DNA of 64,000 bases from Anoplopoma fimbria. Taxonomy: Eukaryota; Chordata; Actinopteri; Perciformes; Anoplopomatidae. Below are positions 29,060 through 44,000 of this stretch, one piece after another (within the stretch, counting starts at the first letter, position 1; each line of letters begins with the position of its first letter). A program made the position numbers and the translations under genes. Where the stretch lies: contig NC_072449.1 in NCBI RefSeq assembly GCF_027596085.1, positions 21,760,334 through 21,824,333 on the forward strand, read 5' to 3'. The notes below the pieces were generated by a model. That model worked only from the letters and a program-made list of their open reading frames with translations, had not been told where the DNA came from and did not search any database.

Positions 29060-32000
29060 GGTGTAATCATGTCACTGATGGATAACTGACAGCACACTTG
29101 CACAACATTCCTTTCACACAGTTTCTCTTTATGTTGCAGGCTGAACCACGGAGGCACCATTCCAAACGTCAACATTGTGGGCTCTATAATTTAGCTTTTC
29201 CTGACTACTGTAATTGCCTGTCAGTGTTTTTATGGCGTAAATCTAAAAGCATCAGCTTGTATTTTTTTACCCGACTGTCGAGAGCTGTTCGGCAAAAAAT
29301 ACTAATGCCCACAGCTGAGCGACTCAATTTTTGAAAAGGAGTGGTCTGGGTAGGCTGCAAACATTGTTAGCGATGCTAGCAGCATGGCTCATGGGAGGAC
29401 AATGCTAGTCTGTTGGTAAATTGGTTGTTTGATGGGTTGCATTGAAATTTTGTACAAACATTCATGGTCCCCAGATGATGAATCCTACCGACTTTGGTAT
29501 AACCCTGATATTTCCTCTAGCGCCACCATGAGGTTGACATTCGTGCCTTTTAAGTAAATCTTGACGACTATTGGATGGATTGGCACAAAACTTTGCAAAG
29601 ACAGTCATGTTTCCTACACAATGAATCCTAATGACTTTGATGATCCCTTAACTTTTCATCTAATGACAGCCTAAAGCTCAAAGCAAAGCCGTGCCAGGGT
29701 TGAACCTCAAGGAGCTGCTATGGCTGTTCTGTTTCCACATTGTGGTAACTAGTCTAGTCTTATAATCCAATAAATACATCCGGGGATTTAGTCAGACCTT
29801 CTGAGCCGTAACAAGCAATTCTTATTCATAAATCTGCTGTTTATTTTCTCAATTAATTGTTTTGTCTATAAAAAATACCAAAGAAATCTCTTTGTTTTGA
29901 GAAATCAACAGTCCAAAACACAAAAGGATTCAGTTTACTATCACCAAAGACAAAGAAAAGCAGCAATGCATCACTTTCTAGAAAAGCACATTTTTGCTGG
30001 ATAAATGACTGCAATGATTTAATGATTAAAAGAAAAGAGTTGCTGAATAATTATTGAAATATTTTTCAGCTCTAGTGTTGATGTTGTTAAAGCCGCCTAA
30101 ATACTGTAGACATGAGTATGTGTAAGTACTTTAGGGTTGACAAAAGCCGCATTCTTTGATGCAGAGATTTCACGCCATTTTACGACCCCCTTTTTCTGCA
30201 ACACCATCTGTTTCAGGGCACAGAAAGCTATCCAACACCCTAAAGATGTCTCCCTGCACCTCTTTGACCTTAAGAAGGGTGTAAAGGTCTTTCAGAGAGA
30301 ATCAATCTGAAAAGAAGTCCCTTTATGGACAGAAACACTTGGGACAAAGGTTTCATTTTCTGCAATGTTACCCACAGGCTCAATCTGCTGTCCAGTTGAA
30401 CCATTTTCATTTTTTATGTGTGTTTTAAATAAGTTATCAAACTCCTGGAGATTCTTATCTACAAGTTTCATAAGAAACATTGAGTCTAACATATTTATTT
30501 GTTTTATGGCGTAAAAGAGTGTGATATTTTCTGACATTAATAAAACGCTGTTTTGATGCATAGCCATGCAATAAAAAATATTCAAATGTGAAATTAGACT
30601 AGATGATGAACATCAAAATGAATCCAAGCTGTTTGTTCATCAGTCCAAGATCAAATATATTGAGGTGATGAGCAGAAAATAAAGAGAATGGTTGGAGTTT
30701 TGCTTGAAATCAAATAGTCATCATCAATCAATAAACCTACTTATCATTTCAGCTCTCCGACTGGTTTGTTTTTTTTAGTCAAAAACAGGACAACCAGAGT
30801 AGAATAAAATAAATAACAATCTCTCAATTTTTTCAATTCACACAGAGCAGAGCTATGTTTGTCACCTCAGTGCAAAGCAAACCTGTGTGCTGCTGAGAAG
30901 AATGGACAGCATATGGAGAATTATGTACAACACACAATATTATTAGTCTGAGTGTATTAAGCATAATGGCTCCCCTCCTTCACCCCGGCAGCATGGACAC
31001 ATTTTCAGACCACTGTGCATCCAAACCAACTATAGTTTTCATGTTCTGCAAACAAAATGCCATGATCTCCTGCCTAATGGTGCCTGTTACTCAGGAAAAT
31101 AAGGCAAACACTCTAATGTGTATGTAGGAGGGGTTTTTTTTATTTTTTTTACAAAATATAAGAATGCAGAAGTGCAGAGAAGTATCCATGCACCTTTTTA
31201 GTTTAATATACCTGAGCAATAATAGCCTAACCTGCTTTACACTCTCCTCTCCCTAGATATAAAATGTGGTTTCCAGTGGGAATTTCTAAAGAAACACATA
31301 CATAGCTCTCTCCCCCTCAGGCCAAAAAAAATTTGCTGCATCATGTGTGGTCAACAGACACCTACAGACAACAGCAGGCGGGAACAAGGCTAATGCATTG
31401 CCTGCAGTCCCACCTGTCGGCTTCTCATTGTTGCCTCTTGACTAAAAATGCTGGCTCCATTTTCTCTGGTTTCAGACTAGTCTTGAAGAGGGCCTTCGGT
31501 ACCTGTGCAGACCTGCCTCTGAGGTATCAGGTTGCTGTTCCCGCCTCTCGTCAGGGATTGAGACGAAGAAGGAGAGAAGGGCTCAAGGAGGAGGAAAGGA
31601 TTTATTTTGCCTTCAGGTGTTTCAAGCCACTTGTGTAATTGAAGGCTGCCTCCCGAAAGAAATGCCTCATAGTTACGGATAAATCTTTCATATCATAAAT
31701 CCTTGGTGTTCAATGCAGGTTTTACAGAGCCTCAAAACATATTTTTTAATCAGCTATGACTGATGGGCTCTTACATGAAAACTATATTTTTTAACAGTTA
31801 ATCCAGCTTTGGTTATATCACAAGTTTTTTTTCCTCTATGTTTTGATCGCCGGTTTGAAGTTGGTGAGGCTTAGATGGAAAATGGGATGTCACATATGTC
31901 TGTGTCAATCACAATTCAGCAATATTTAAATCTAAATGTGATGACAGAGGCAGATGAGATGAGTCTGCATAGCAGGAGTTAATTCAAGAGAGAGACTTGA

Positions 32001-35000
32001 GTGCACATCATAACTTGTTTGCTTTCACCTATGTGATTTCGTACAATTCCCAGAATACCTGCTGACAATCCCCAGACAACAGGTGGAACCACTTTGCATC
32101 AGCTGTGGGTCATTTGTGTGTATGTGAAGACAATAATAGCGCTGGAAAAATAAGCCCAAAGGAAGCAGTGAGTTCTGCTCTGCAGCTCAAAACACAGGAT
32201 GTCTTGTGACCAAATTGCATTCCGGTCCATTAAGGACACTGTCCGAGTAACTTTTTGGCTTTATTGTCTGCATTGGGTTAAATAATGGGGGGAAAATGTG
32301 ATTCTGAAGGACTGGTACCCAAATGGATGTTTCCAGTTGATTTATTAGATAGTGAAGTTTTCCATTTCATTGAGGCTTCAGTGGAAAAATATCTCAACAT
32401 GATGACACGTTGTCTGTGTTTGACTTGTTATGCAAGGTAATGAGAAAAAAAAACATTGCCAAGCATCGAAATAGACCTCAGACTGCCAGGTAGATTGCCG
32501 AAAACATGTCCAATTAACTTCTCCATTGGAGATACCCTAATACGGCCAACAACACGCGGAAAACATATGCAATCTGAATTTCTGCACTTTCTGTACGTAC
32601 TTTAACCAACTAACATTGACTGGCATTCAAGCCTTGAAGCTGGATAAGAGACGCAACATAAAGATTTACAGAATACAGGGGAAGATTTGCACAAAAAAAA
32701 AATCAAGAACTTCTTGCATTTTTCCCTTTGATTAGCAAGTTTAATATGAGATTTTAAAAGAGCACCATTGTCAAGAGTTTTTAATAAATTATGTTCAAGT
32801 TCCTTTTAAATCACTGTCTCACTCTAAAGATACAGACAGCACAATCAAAGCAGACAATTTGGCTTTGATTTGGCTTAAATTGTTCTGCAAAACTTCAGCA
32901 AAGCACTGAAGAGAGCTAATATCTAGGGGCAAAAGTTTCTGTTGGTACTGGACGTAATGGGAGCATATATAAATGTTACTATAAGGCTTAAGAACATATG
33001 TATAGACAGTTAGGAGAGAGACCACACTGTTTTTTTTATATAGAGTATCTGTGAAAAAGTATCTAATGCTTTGTCATTGCCTCTGCACATTATTGGCAGT
33101 ATCACAGAGTCATTTTGATATATTTTTCTGTGAGCGAGACAGATGGGAAAGATAAAAGCACATTACAAGAAGGGTGATTATCACTCTAAATGACTTGCCA
33201 TAAGGTTTCCTAGAAATTGATCTTGTGGCACGATCATTAGTCTTTGAAATGTTCTCCTCTTTACACTCGACCACACGAGCCTTCGTAAAAACCCTCTTAA
33301 AAAATGTCATAAATTGCGTAAGCAGATGAGCTGCACAAGTGCGGGGACTGCTCTTAAGACAGCAGCCTGCTGCTGGAGCGATCGGGTGCTAAGTGCACTC
33401 AGAAATCACGTCCATTATATCGTGAATTATGTATTGGAAGGGCGCAGGCCAGGGGACCGGAGGGGAGAAGTGCTTGTGAGATGCCTGTGGGTAGACTTGG
33501 GGGCAGATCATAGGAGAGCTCACAGTCCTGACTCCAAAGCGTCCACCAACAACTCCCATTAAAGACGTGCCATTAAAGGCAACATTAGGCCATTAACAAA
33601 GCGCAGCCACACCGCTTACTACTTATCCATTAACCCTTCCTAATGCAACGCAGTGTCTAACATTTTGGCAATTACTTCATTTTCCTGTTTCCGGAAGAGC
33701 CGACATTAACCCACCAAAGTCTCTGGGCTATGAGTGAAAAAGATTGATTTTCAAATCCCCTGTAGGTACCTGAGACTATAGGGGAAGCTAATGGATTCCC
33801 ATGTCTCTACTGTGCCATGATGAGCGTGTTTCTCAGGTAGGAATAAAACAATCTCCATCTCTTCAAAGAGAAAGCAGCATCAACTATATACTGTGTCTTT
33901 GTGTTAATATATAAACAAAGACATTTAATTATCCGCCTTTCTTCTATGAAAGGGAACTGATATTCAATACTCTTTTCACTTCAATACATACAAGCACCAG
34001 AGTAAGGATGTGTATCAAATTTGCTCATGACTTTATATCAACTGCTGCTTTTGTGTACAGGGTATCAAAGCTGGGGCCTATTAACTTTCAAACCAGTCAA
34101 TCTAGACGTTTCATTACGCTTCATTATGCTGAGTCATTCAAATGGGATGACTTTCTCATATGCCAAAGAGGCTTCAAACTTTGTTATGCTGGAGGATCCC
34201 ACAAACATTATTGAATTTCTCCTGCTCGCCCATGCCTGATGAAGAGCTTGCATCCACACGCAACAACTCTGCCTGTAATCACAGAGGCTTTGAATCAAAG
34301 TGTATCTCTCAGGGACTTAAACATTTCTACGAGTTCCTTTAGGGGCTAAAGTTGAGCTCTTAAAATCCAAAGATTTTTTTCTTGGCGAGTGTTTAACAAC
34401 GTTTCAGCTGCACTGATATAGCACACCTAACAAGAGTTTTTACTAGAGAATAACATATTCAACTGCAGCTCAGATTCTTGTTTGTTGTATGGGATTTTTA
34501 GTCTATCCAACTAGACTCTCAACATTTTACTTGCCTGAATCTGAGTTTAGCCTTGATAACAGGTATATGATCACATGGTTCAATGGTTTCCAAATGTTTA
34601 GACTGAGTTTTAGATTGTGAGGCACAGACGAATGCACAGAGAGGGTAGGACTTGCTGTTCGAAAACTCTATTTTCAGCCTGTGTAATTACAATCACAGAC
34701 CCTTTTCCTCCAGCAATCACTGGGAAGTAGACTCAACCCAATTAAGGCTTAAAATGCAGTCACACTGATAATGAAATAAATGTTTACAGCCTAATAGAAT
34801 AAATGTAAGGGTTAAAGAGGTGCAGCAGATGGTGTGATAGTCCAGATGGAGCCTCTAAAAGTGAGTAATGCTCCTCACTAATGAATATAGTGCCCTTTGA
34901 ATTACTGACGAGTTTGAACTGATACCCATAAATAAGTCCATGAAGTGAATCTTGAAGTTGTTATAACCGTTTTGCGTTTTTTTCTCCACCATATGCGGCT

Positions 35001-38000
35001 AGATGTGTTAATAGGCAGCTTTAAAATATTCCTGACACATTCAAAACAACCTTCTAGACATCAAAGTGCTCGTCGTTTCGGCAGGTCTCTTCAAGAGGTA
35101 TCACATCAGACGGGAGGTATCAGTTTTATGCATATACTCCATAAACCTGCGAGCCCGAAGCAACCGAGGCTACAAGAGCACGACTGACTTCCAGGATGTC
35201 CGAATATAGATTGGACATCGCTTGTAATCATTTTTTTTTTTAATAGCCTACAGGGTCCTTGGAACTAACATCATACAGCAGAAGAGAGAGAAAGAGAGAC
35301 AGACTGGTACCGGAACAATCAATGACATGATTAATCAATCCACAGAAAATAAATAGTTAAAAATGTTGATATGTTCATTTATCAATCATCATTTATCAAG
35401 CAAAAATGTCAAACATAATGCTGATTCCAACTTTTAAATGTACGGATTTATCTCTTTTCTATAACTGTAAATTGATATCTTTTAGCTCTTTGTCAGACAA
35501 ACCTAGCTATTTCAATGATTTAATTGTATTGTATGAGAGTAAAAGGATAATCAACAGCTTTGTTTTAAATTAATCACTTGTCACAGTCCTAGCTCATTAC
35601 AAACCCTTCAGCACAACATTGGTGACTAATGAAGATTTTGCTCTGATTAAAAAAATACTTTTTTTTTATTTGATTGTTTGAATAATTGTTTGGTCTAGGA
35701 AAGAGATCGGTGAACAAATGCCCATCGCTTTTCTCAGAGACCAAGGTGGTGTCTTTAAATATATTGTTTTTTCTGACCAAAAGTCCAACATATATTAATT
35801 CCACTGTGATATTAAAGAGAGAGAGAAAGCAGCAAATCCTCATCGAGTTAAACCAGAGACTGGTTGGCATTTGAAGAATGACAAATCGCTAATCATTTCA
35901 GCTCTTAATCGATTCATTTTGTCGTTTACAAAGTAGAAATGTCAAACACTCTTGCTTCTTATACAACTTTAGGGTTTTGGACTGTTGGCCAAATTTGCAC
36001 ACGACACTCTGTGCTCTGGCAACATTGTTCCTCTTAATCTTCTGACAGAAATGACAGCTGAATTGGTAATGAGAATAATAGGTAGTTACAGCCCTATGCC
36101 AAACCCTCAAGCTCGACATATTATATATGGGAACAGACAGAGCACTACACCCACTGCACCATCAGACTAAAAGCTTCCTCATACTGGTAGCAAATTCTGT
36201 AAAATTAGATTATTTTTGAAAAATCTCCCCAGCTAGCAGATATACATCCCACTAGTTAGCACAACTGCAATAAGCTTTTTGTTTGAGTACTTGCATGTCT
36301 GTCTCCACCACAAGTGCTCCCTTTCCTGTAAAAGTGGCCCCGCCCCTGTCCTTGCCCCCATAGATATGAAATCCTTTGAACATCTGTGGCGTGTTGGGCC
36401 TGGGGGAGCACTTGTGTTTACTATTATACTATCTGTATGACCATATTACAGGTTCAGGTGCCTGAGGACACCAATCAAACCTGCTGCCACAACAAAGCCC
36501 CCCGTTGAAGGTAAAGGCAGCCTAACACAGCCCTGACCAGAGCCGTGGAGAAAGAGTGGGGATGAACTAGCCCCGAGCAAGTCACTTCTCCATGTGGGTA
36601 AACAAGAATGCATCCGCTCATCGATCCTAAAGTGCTTCATTAGACGCTGCATGAGCCGTGGACTAATATTTTCCCCCAACTCAAAATGGATGAATAATGG
36701 AAATATGTGCAATACTTGTATTATTGTCTCAATGTAATGCACAGCACCTACTTTGCCGTATCAATAATGCATGCCTTGTTACACTGTAAACAACAGAAAA
36801 ATATTAACAGGTAGATATTTTCATTCGTTCAGCAGACGGCCCCGTGTAGCTTTCATCACTGGTAATTGCCGTGGCGAGGCTGATACTTTCACATTAGTTG
36901 AGCAAAGACTCATGTATGCTGTTGTGCACAAATAATGACAGGCCTGACCTTCTAACCCTTCACTGTGAAACAGAGCAGGCAATGCTCCCAATTCCAATAA
37001 GCCAAACAGCCTGGTTGGTATTAAGAGGGCATGACGGTTTCAGATTGTGTCCTGCTTTAGCCTCTGGCTCCGGGGGGGGGGTGTCCTAAAGCCTCTGCTG
37101 GCTAAACAGAGCAGGGAGCGGTGGGAGGAATACATGGAATGCAGATAATACATACAAAGGATTATGTACCTGCTTGCATATCAAATCTGCGTGGTTTCAC
37201 ATTTAATACCCACGGACCAAGGTCTGCTTTGATGGGAGTACTGTGAAAGGTTGGAGCTTAACATGCGCTGTCACACCACTGAGTCTTTCTACGACTTCAG
37301 GACGTTCACATTTACGTGGCCGGTTAACCGCTAACATTATTCGGCTGAAAGGTTTTACTAGTGTAAACTCCAATGGCGCCAAGCTGTTTTTTTCTGTATG
37401 ATGAATTTGTATATTCTATAAACTGTTAATTTATGTGAAATAAATGAACTTGTGTCCAAAAGACAATTTATCTTATCAAAGAAAGGTCACTAGAAGTGAT
37501 CCTACTTTTTCTTAAGACACATAACAGATAGGAATGTCAAAACAAACCCAATCTTGCGCTTTTGTTTGTGCCTTTTGGTTTCTTTAGGATGAGATAACCA
37601 CTCTCAGTTTATGTCATTCGACATATGTCACCGTCGTCTTGGGTACGCGGGTCCTTTAAGGCATGATAATTTCATTAGCAGTGGCTATTGCATTTTCTTC
37701 TTCCATTATGACATGAGGAGAAGCCATACATTAAGGTAAGTGCTTTTAACCATCCAGCCTGGCGTTGCACATCTTTAACCACTCCCACTCTGTGGTACAT
37801 CCAGAACAAGAGCAGAATAAGCCCTGCAGATCTAACGGATAGTGAGCAGCACACAAACAACCCCCCTTCACGCGAAACTCTGTCAATGAGCACCTCTGAC
37901 AGATATCTACAAAATATCTAGGATGTGGACTAGTGAGTTTGGGGGTTAAAAATCTCCATGGGACTGCTTTGCACAGACTACTCCCCCTTCAAGCAAACTG

Positions 38001-41000
38001 AGTCAACACGCTGTTCAGAATGTTCTCTGGAACAACCAGCTGCTTCAACTGCAGGGTCAGACAAAAATGCAGGAGCTCGGGGCAACGGCTCCTCTGGAAG
38101 TACATAAAGGGCTATAAGTTGTAACAGAACAAAAGCATCACCGATAAATAAGGACATTTTCTGTGATGTAAAAACAAACAAAGCCATAGTGGTGGAAACT
38201 ACACACCATTTTGGAAATACGCCATTCAAATGTATATCTAGCCACGCTAGCGGCATGGCGCTACAGGCGGCAATGTCGGTTGTTTGTGCTACCACGTGTA
38301 TCCAAACTGGATATCTCAACAACTATTTTATGGATTGCCTTGAAATGTTACACCGACAATGAAGCCTTTTGTCTTTGGTGATCCCCTGGTGTTTCCTCTT
38401 ATGTAGCTGTTTTGAATGACATGTCTCGGCAACTATTGTATGGATTTCATTGAATTTTGCAGACTAGAACCGGGTAGTCGATTGTTATGATTAATAAATC
38501 AGAACATTGGTACAGAAAATTAATCAGTAATTCTTTTTACTAAATAAATCATACATTTTGCAGCCCAAGCACAGTCATTCATGGTTTCCTCAGGATGAAT
38601 TTTAATTTTGTTAGGGACCCTTTACTTTCCATATAGTGCTTCTTAATTTGTCCGAGCCTTTAATTACCAAATACCTGCATGAATAATGTATTTTGCGACA
38701 TACTCATCTGCACAAGTTTTTAGTCTCTTACCAATTAGCAAATGTTAGCATGCTAAATGGCAAAACCACAACGCTTAACATGATAAATATCAAACCTGTT
38801 AAACATCAGCATGATAACACTGTCACTGTGAGTATGCTGTGTATCTAGTTTTTTGTTTTATAGACCATTAGAAACTTCTTAGCAGAAAGGGAAAAAGATG
38901 TCGGTACAAACTGGAGGAAAAAAAAAAAAAAAAAAAAAATCACATATAGAAACTAACTTCCTAGTCGACTTCTCTTATGTGTTCAGTTGTTAATATTAAA
39001 ACCAAGTATATTTGCAGATGTAATGACCTGAGATAAGAAAATGCAATGAACACAAGACATTACTGAGGACAATAAGAAATATATTCATTCAAGCATGATA
39101 TCAGAGGAAATGGCACCATGAGCAGAAAGGTGACGATTATTAGAAACCCAGTGGGAGATATTATTGTGTGAGCAAATGACAAATGGTGGCGGTGATATTC
39201 TCTTGGTTTGGTGTGTCCGTTTGTGTTGGCTCTGTTTAGACTGAGCGTGCTGTGGCATGAGACAGGTAATCCTGAGATTTCCTCCAAAAGGAGCACTGAC
39301 ACTAACATTTTATTTCTCTCCTTTTTCAGTGTCAGTTTTTTTTTTCTGTGATAAGACCCTGCACAAAATGAAATCAGTATCATTATATGGGGAAATGATG
39401 TGTCATCTCTTCCTGTATCCCTTACTTGTGTGTGTGGGGGGGGGGGGGGGAAATGAATGGCAGCATAATGGGTTATGGCATCTTCATTACTCAAAATTAA
39501 ACCCTGCAAAGTTAATTTAAGAATGTCCTCACTCCACACAAGACAGCCACTGTAATAAAGGAACTTTATATGGCAAGAGCCTCTGGTAGACAGGCTGCTT
39601 GTGAGTATACTATTAAACACTGCTGCTTTTTCTACTGCGACCACCTTGCCATCGTGACACAGTTAAATGAGAGTCATGCACGTTGTTTTTCTGTGCCAAG
39701 AATGTAACTCAGTACAGAGAGTTAGTATTTAAAATGCACCAGTGGGATGTGTAATGCATTGGGATTCTCCCTAGGAACAAGAGGCTACTTGACCTCTCAA
39801 GATGTCCCATTAGAAAATTAAGTATTGCATCTAATTAGCAGACGAGCATCTTTTCACCTTGCTAGTAATGTCTGGCAGTGGAACGGCTGAATATTTAAGA
39901 GCAAAGAAGAGTGTCTTATCATAGAACATCTAACACATTCACAAGTCATACATCAGTCAAAGCATCGCTAGTGTGGCAGTCACCATGGAAAAAGCCACCA
40001 CGTGACTTCTCACATGCTCTTTGATTACAAGATCATTTTGATGTAAGGATTACATTTCTTCTAACTTAATCATGGTTTTTCCAAGAGGTTAAACATCAGA
40101 AAGTGGGCCTGTCTAAATTTTTAAGGTCTGGAATGTGAAAATGTCTTTCATTGAAAGGGGAATGGGGGATAAATGATTTACGTACAGTTTAGAGCGAGCA
40201 ACCCTTCCAGACATGGACCAATAATAACCTACATTTAATGTATATATAGAGTAAACATATTCTCTGAGGCATCAGTGGGTTAGTACAACAACATCCAAAA
40301 AATACTACAATACTGCTGTTTGTGTATTACTTTTAGGTTAGTATTTCAACTGTTTAGCTTAAGGATTGAACAGTTGACATAATTAGCTAAAAGTAATATA
40401 TCATTATTCTGGTTATGTGCTACTTTTTGCTAAGTATTTAAATGGCTTAACCATTCATTTTGGTTATTTCACCTGTGCATTCATTTTAGGTAAATATTTC
40501 AAATGTTTGTCTCTTAAGTCAGCGTATTATAGCTGCCTGAAAATCCAGCAAGTTTAAAGAAAGATAACCATCATTGTAAGAAAAACACCATGATTAAAAA
40601 TGTTAAGAGCGGCATCCATCATGTGAGAAACAGGCGTGGGCCTTCCTCCTCTTTCCATTAGCATTTTCTAGACCTCCATAAAGGTTCAAGGGTAGTCCCA
40701 AGTGTACTGATACACGGATGACCCAGAGAAGACGAGCCAACCATTTAATCTCCTATCTTTTTTCCCGCTTAGGCACAAACAGTATTTCAGGCTTTTAATT
40801 CCCATCAGTGATATACTCTTTCTCTCCCTTGTGAAAGAGAATCTCCCTGAATGAGAACTCCTGTCTCCGGCAAGTTCAACTGAAGCAGTATGTAATCAAA
40901 GATAGCTCCAGGCACTCGCAGACTGCCGCAGCAGTCTAAGGGGGAAGAATGGTGGACATCAGCACAACACAAAGAAACAGCTTTTAAAATGGCGAGAATG

Positions 41001-44000
41001 TGAATACCGAGGTCAAACGGAGACACAAGACTGCTTTGTTGAGTCCTTAAGGCAGTGCGTAACGAAGAGCGGCACAATGTTTCATGAATGAAAAATTGCT
41101 AAACAGGATCTGAATGAATAGAGTGAATTCTCGGTATTGCAGACAAGCTTTTGGTCAAACAGAGGATGATTCAGAAATGAATGGAAGACAAAAGTCCTTG
41201 TCATTTTATTAGTTGGCCCCAGGCTCTAAATGGATTTTTCACCTTTTGTACAAAAGCTGTGTCAACCCGCCTGACTTCTTTGAACCTCAGACAAAGTCAA
41301 AATGAAGGCTTGACACACTAGCAATCTCCTCTCCTGCCACTTGAGTCTCATAAAATAGGCAGAGATAATGATTTTAGGAGAGGCATAAATATCAGAGGTT
41401 CACTACAAACCCCCATCTTGGTTAAGAAGGAGCCCCTGCTGCTGACACTCTGCCGTCAGTAGAGGGAAAAGTGTCTTTGTCTTTGCCTAATCTAGAAGAT
41501 ACATTTTAATGAGAAAAAGAGGTTCATTAAATGTAATTTACAAAAAACAAAAGCCACATAAGCACCCACCCTGTGACTTTTTATACGCCCTTTTATGGTA
41601 TTCCTTAAATATTCTCTAGGGTCGAACGATTAACATCACAGTTAATGGGGAGCTCTCAAAGAATTCATTAAAACAGAGCAATGACTCTAATGGAGAATTT
41701 GAACAAAGATCCAGGCCATGCTAAAGATGGGTGTGGCCACCGGCTTTTCATATGGAGGAGAGACCCCCACCCCACCCAGTCAGGTTGCACATGTGAAGTG
41801 CAGGGAGAGGCAGCAGCTACTCTGTGCCCTCTCCGAGGGGTGTGTGCTGTTCCATATTAATGACAAAGAGAGGAGCGGGAGCAAGAAGTCGCTATCATAC
41901 ACTCATTTGTTTAAAAAAAGCCAGCATCACAATACAGCCGGCGGGAGTCCACAGGAATCCAGTGAAAGCCGGGGGCTGCGTCAATGACAAAAGACAGAAA
42001 CAACCTCACTTTTTTGTCCCCGAGACAAGGGCTGCCCAATCTCAGAGTGCTGTTGGGCTTTCACCAAAACCAAGGATACCTTCATGCATTTCAATAGGGG
42101 TATTCCTGCATAAAGAACGAAGCACTACTGCATAGCACAGTCATCCCTCTCCTGTTGTTAAGCCTTTCTTTATAGCTGAAACAATAGAACTCTGGTCCCT
42201 CCCCTTGAATAACAAATAAACCATTATTGTGAACGGCAGAGCAGGGGAACCTGTGTGCACAATGAGGAAAGTGAGAAAATGGGAAAGAGTAAACTGAGAT
42301 GCGAGTCTGTTTGGTAAAACACTGCAATCCTTTCACTCACTTTACAACACTGCAGTTCATCCATGTGAAGTGTAAAACAGCACGTATGAAAAGTCAAAAA
42401 AAGTGCTAAATTGAACCGGCCTTTCTTTAACCTGGCTGGCAAATTAGACAAAAAAATAAATCCACAGCTGAAGAGGCCATTTTAGCTGAGATTATAAAAA
42501 TTAAATATCCCACCCTCAGGTTCCAAAAAGTGGGGCAAACCAGTCACCAAAGTGTAATTAAGATTCACTTGCAGCTGTTTTACTGATAGTTAAACTGTCA
42601 CAGGCAAACAAAAGACCTTTTTCTCATTGAGTCATTGCCTCAGAGTGATTGCTTTTGCCACACAAGTCCTTTCATTTTCTCAAGGCAAAAGCGCTCATAC
42701 ATCTCCCTGCTCGGCAAGTCCAGCAGAGAGGGAATTGCTCTCTCTGACATGTAGGAAACTCAGCAGGTTCGGTGGTTGCTCATATTTCTCCACCGCTGTC
42801 TTACTACATCGAAGCGAAAGGTGAAGTTTGATTTAGTCATGAGACTTTTGGAGCAAATCTTTTTTTTTTTCAGCCATGAAACGACTACAACTAAAAGCTA
42901 TAGTTGGGTGAATAATGGGGCGAAAACTGTTACAATTTACCTTAATGTGAGTGATGGGAACACACTGCTTTTAACAACTGCACACGAATCATAAAAACAC
43001 AATCACGGCCCTAACAAACAACACTCCTCCACCTGTTCCCCTCCAACCCAGTGTGTAAAGGCAGACAGACCTAAAAAAAAAACATCACTACTACATGTCT
43101 ATAATCAAATGTGTTTTCTCAGAAATACAGTTTTGTCCAATTGTACTCTTGTTTGCACAATCTAGGACCATTTTTTTTTGTCTATTTAATTCAATCTCCA
43201 CAGTATCTGAGCAGCCACAACACCATATGGTCCAGATGCATATGTTATAAGCATCATTTCTCTGGGGACAAGCTGATGCATCTGCCTAATTTCTTGTAAA
43301 TTTTGGTATCCACAGATTTTTCAAGTTAATGATTGACTCTAATATGGAATTTATGAGTCTCACAAAAAAAACGTCCCTTTGCTCTTTGTGCAGCATCAAA
43401 GATTACATAACAGCCATGATTTAATTTCAGCATAACTTCAGGTTATTTTTTTGTTGCGCGTCACCCCTTAGCTTCCTCTTTATTTTTATTCATTAGTAAT
43501 TTAAAGCTGAAGTTACCATGTCGGTAGTTAATTAAGCTTGATACCCACATCTCGGCTATAAAGTGCTGCTGCCAGGGGCGCTAGTAGGAATCCTGCGCCC
43601 CCTGATGGGAAGTGACACTGTGCTCCCCACCCTAATGCTGCTTTAATTTACAGTACGACCTCGCCTGTCTGAACGGCCCTCTCTTGTTTGAGGAGCCCAT
43701 GAAAGTGTCCCCACTGAGCTCAAAGTTTCACTGATTTCATATTCAGATCAAGGCCTGAGGGAGACATAATGCACATACAAATTGATCCTTATTGAACAAC
43801 TGTCTCATTCATTATATCACTCTTTCTTCTGATTTTTGGGTGGGTAATGGCATATGTCTCACTTCCTACTCAATAGTATGCTATTTTTCATCAAAAACAC
43901 ACAAGTACACTAATTGTGTGATGCCAGAAAAAAATCCACTTCACACTTTCGTTCCACAGAAAGGACTGAGAGTCCTCACAGGGCTTTTTAAGAGACATTA

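Noticed and set aside
28993..29175. ORF with Arg-Glu repeats
   Set aside because: Translation of the (CT)n microsatellite.
39060..39644. 194-residue minus-strand ORF, the longest in the window
   Set aside because: It lies in alcam intron 1 and has no recognisable domain, motif or splice context. An open frame of this size can occur by chance in a 23-kb intron.
43571..43584. Second CTCF-like motif beside 43595
   Set aside because: GCCAGGGGCGCTAG lacks one G of the core and does not fit the spacing.
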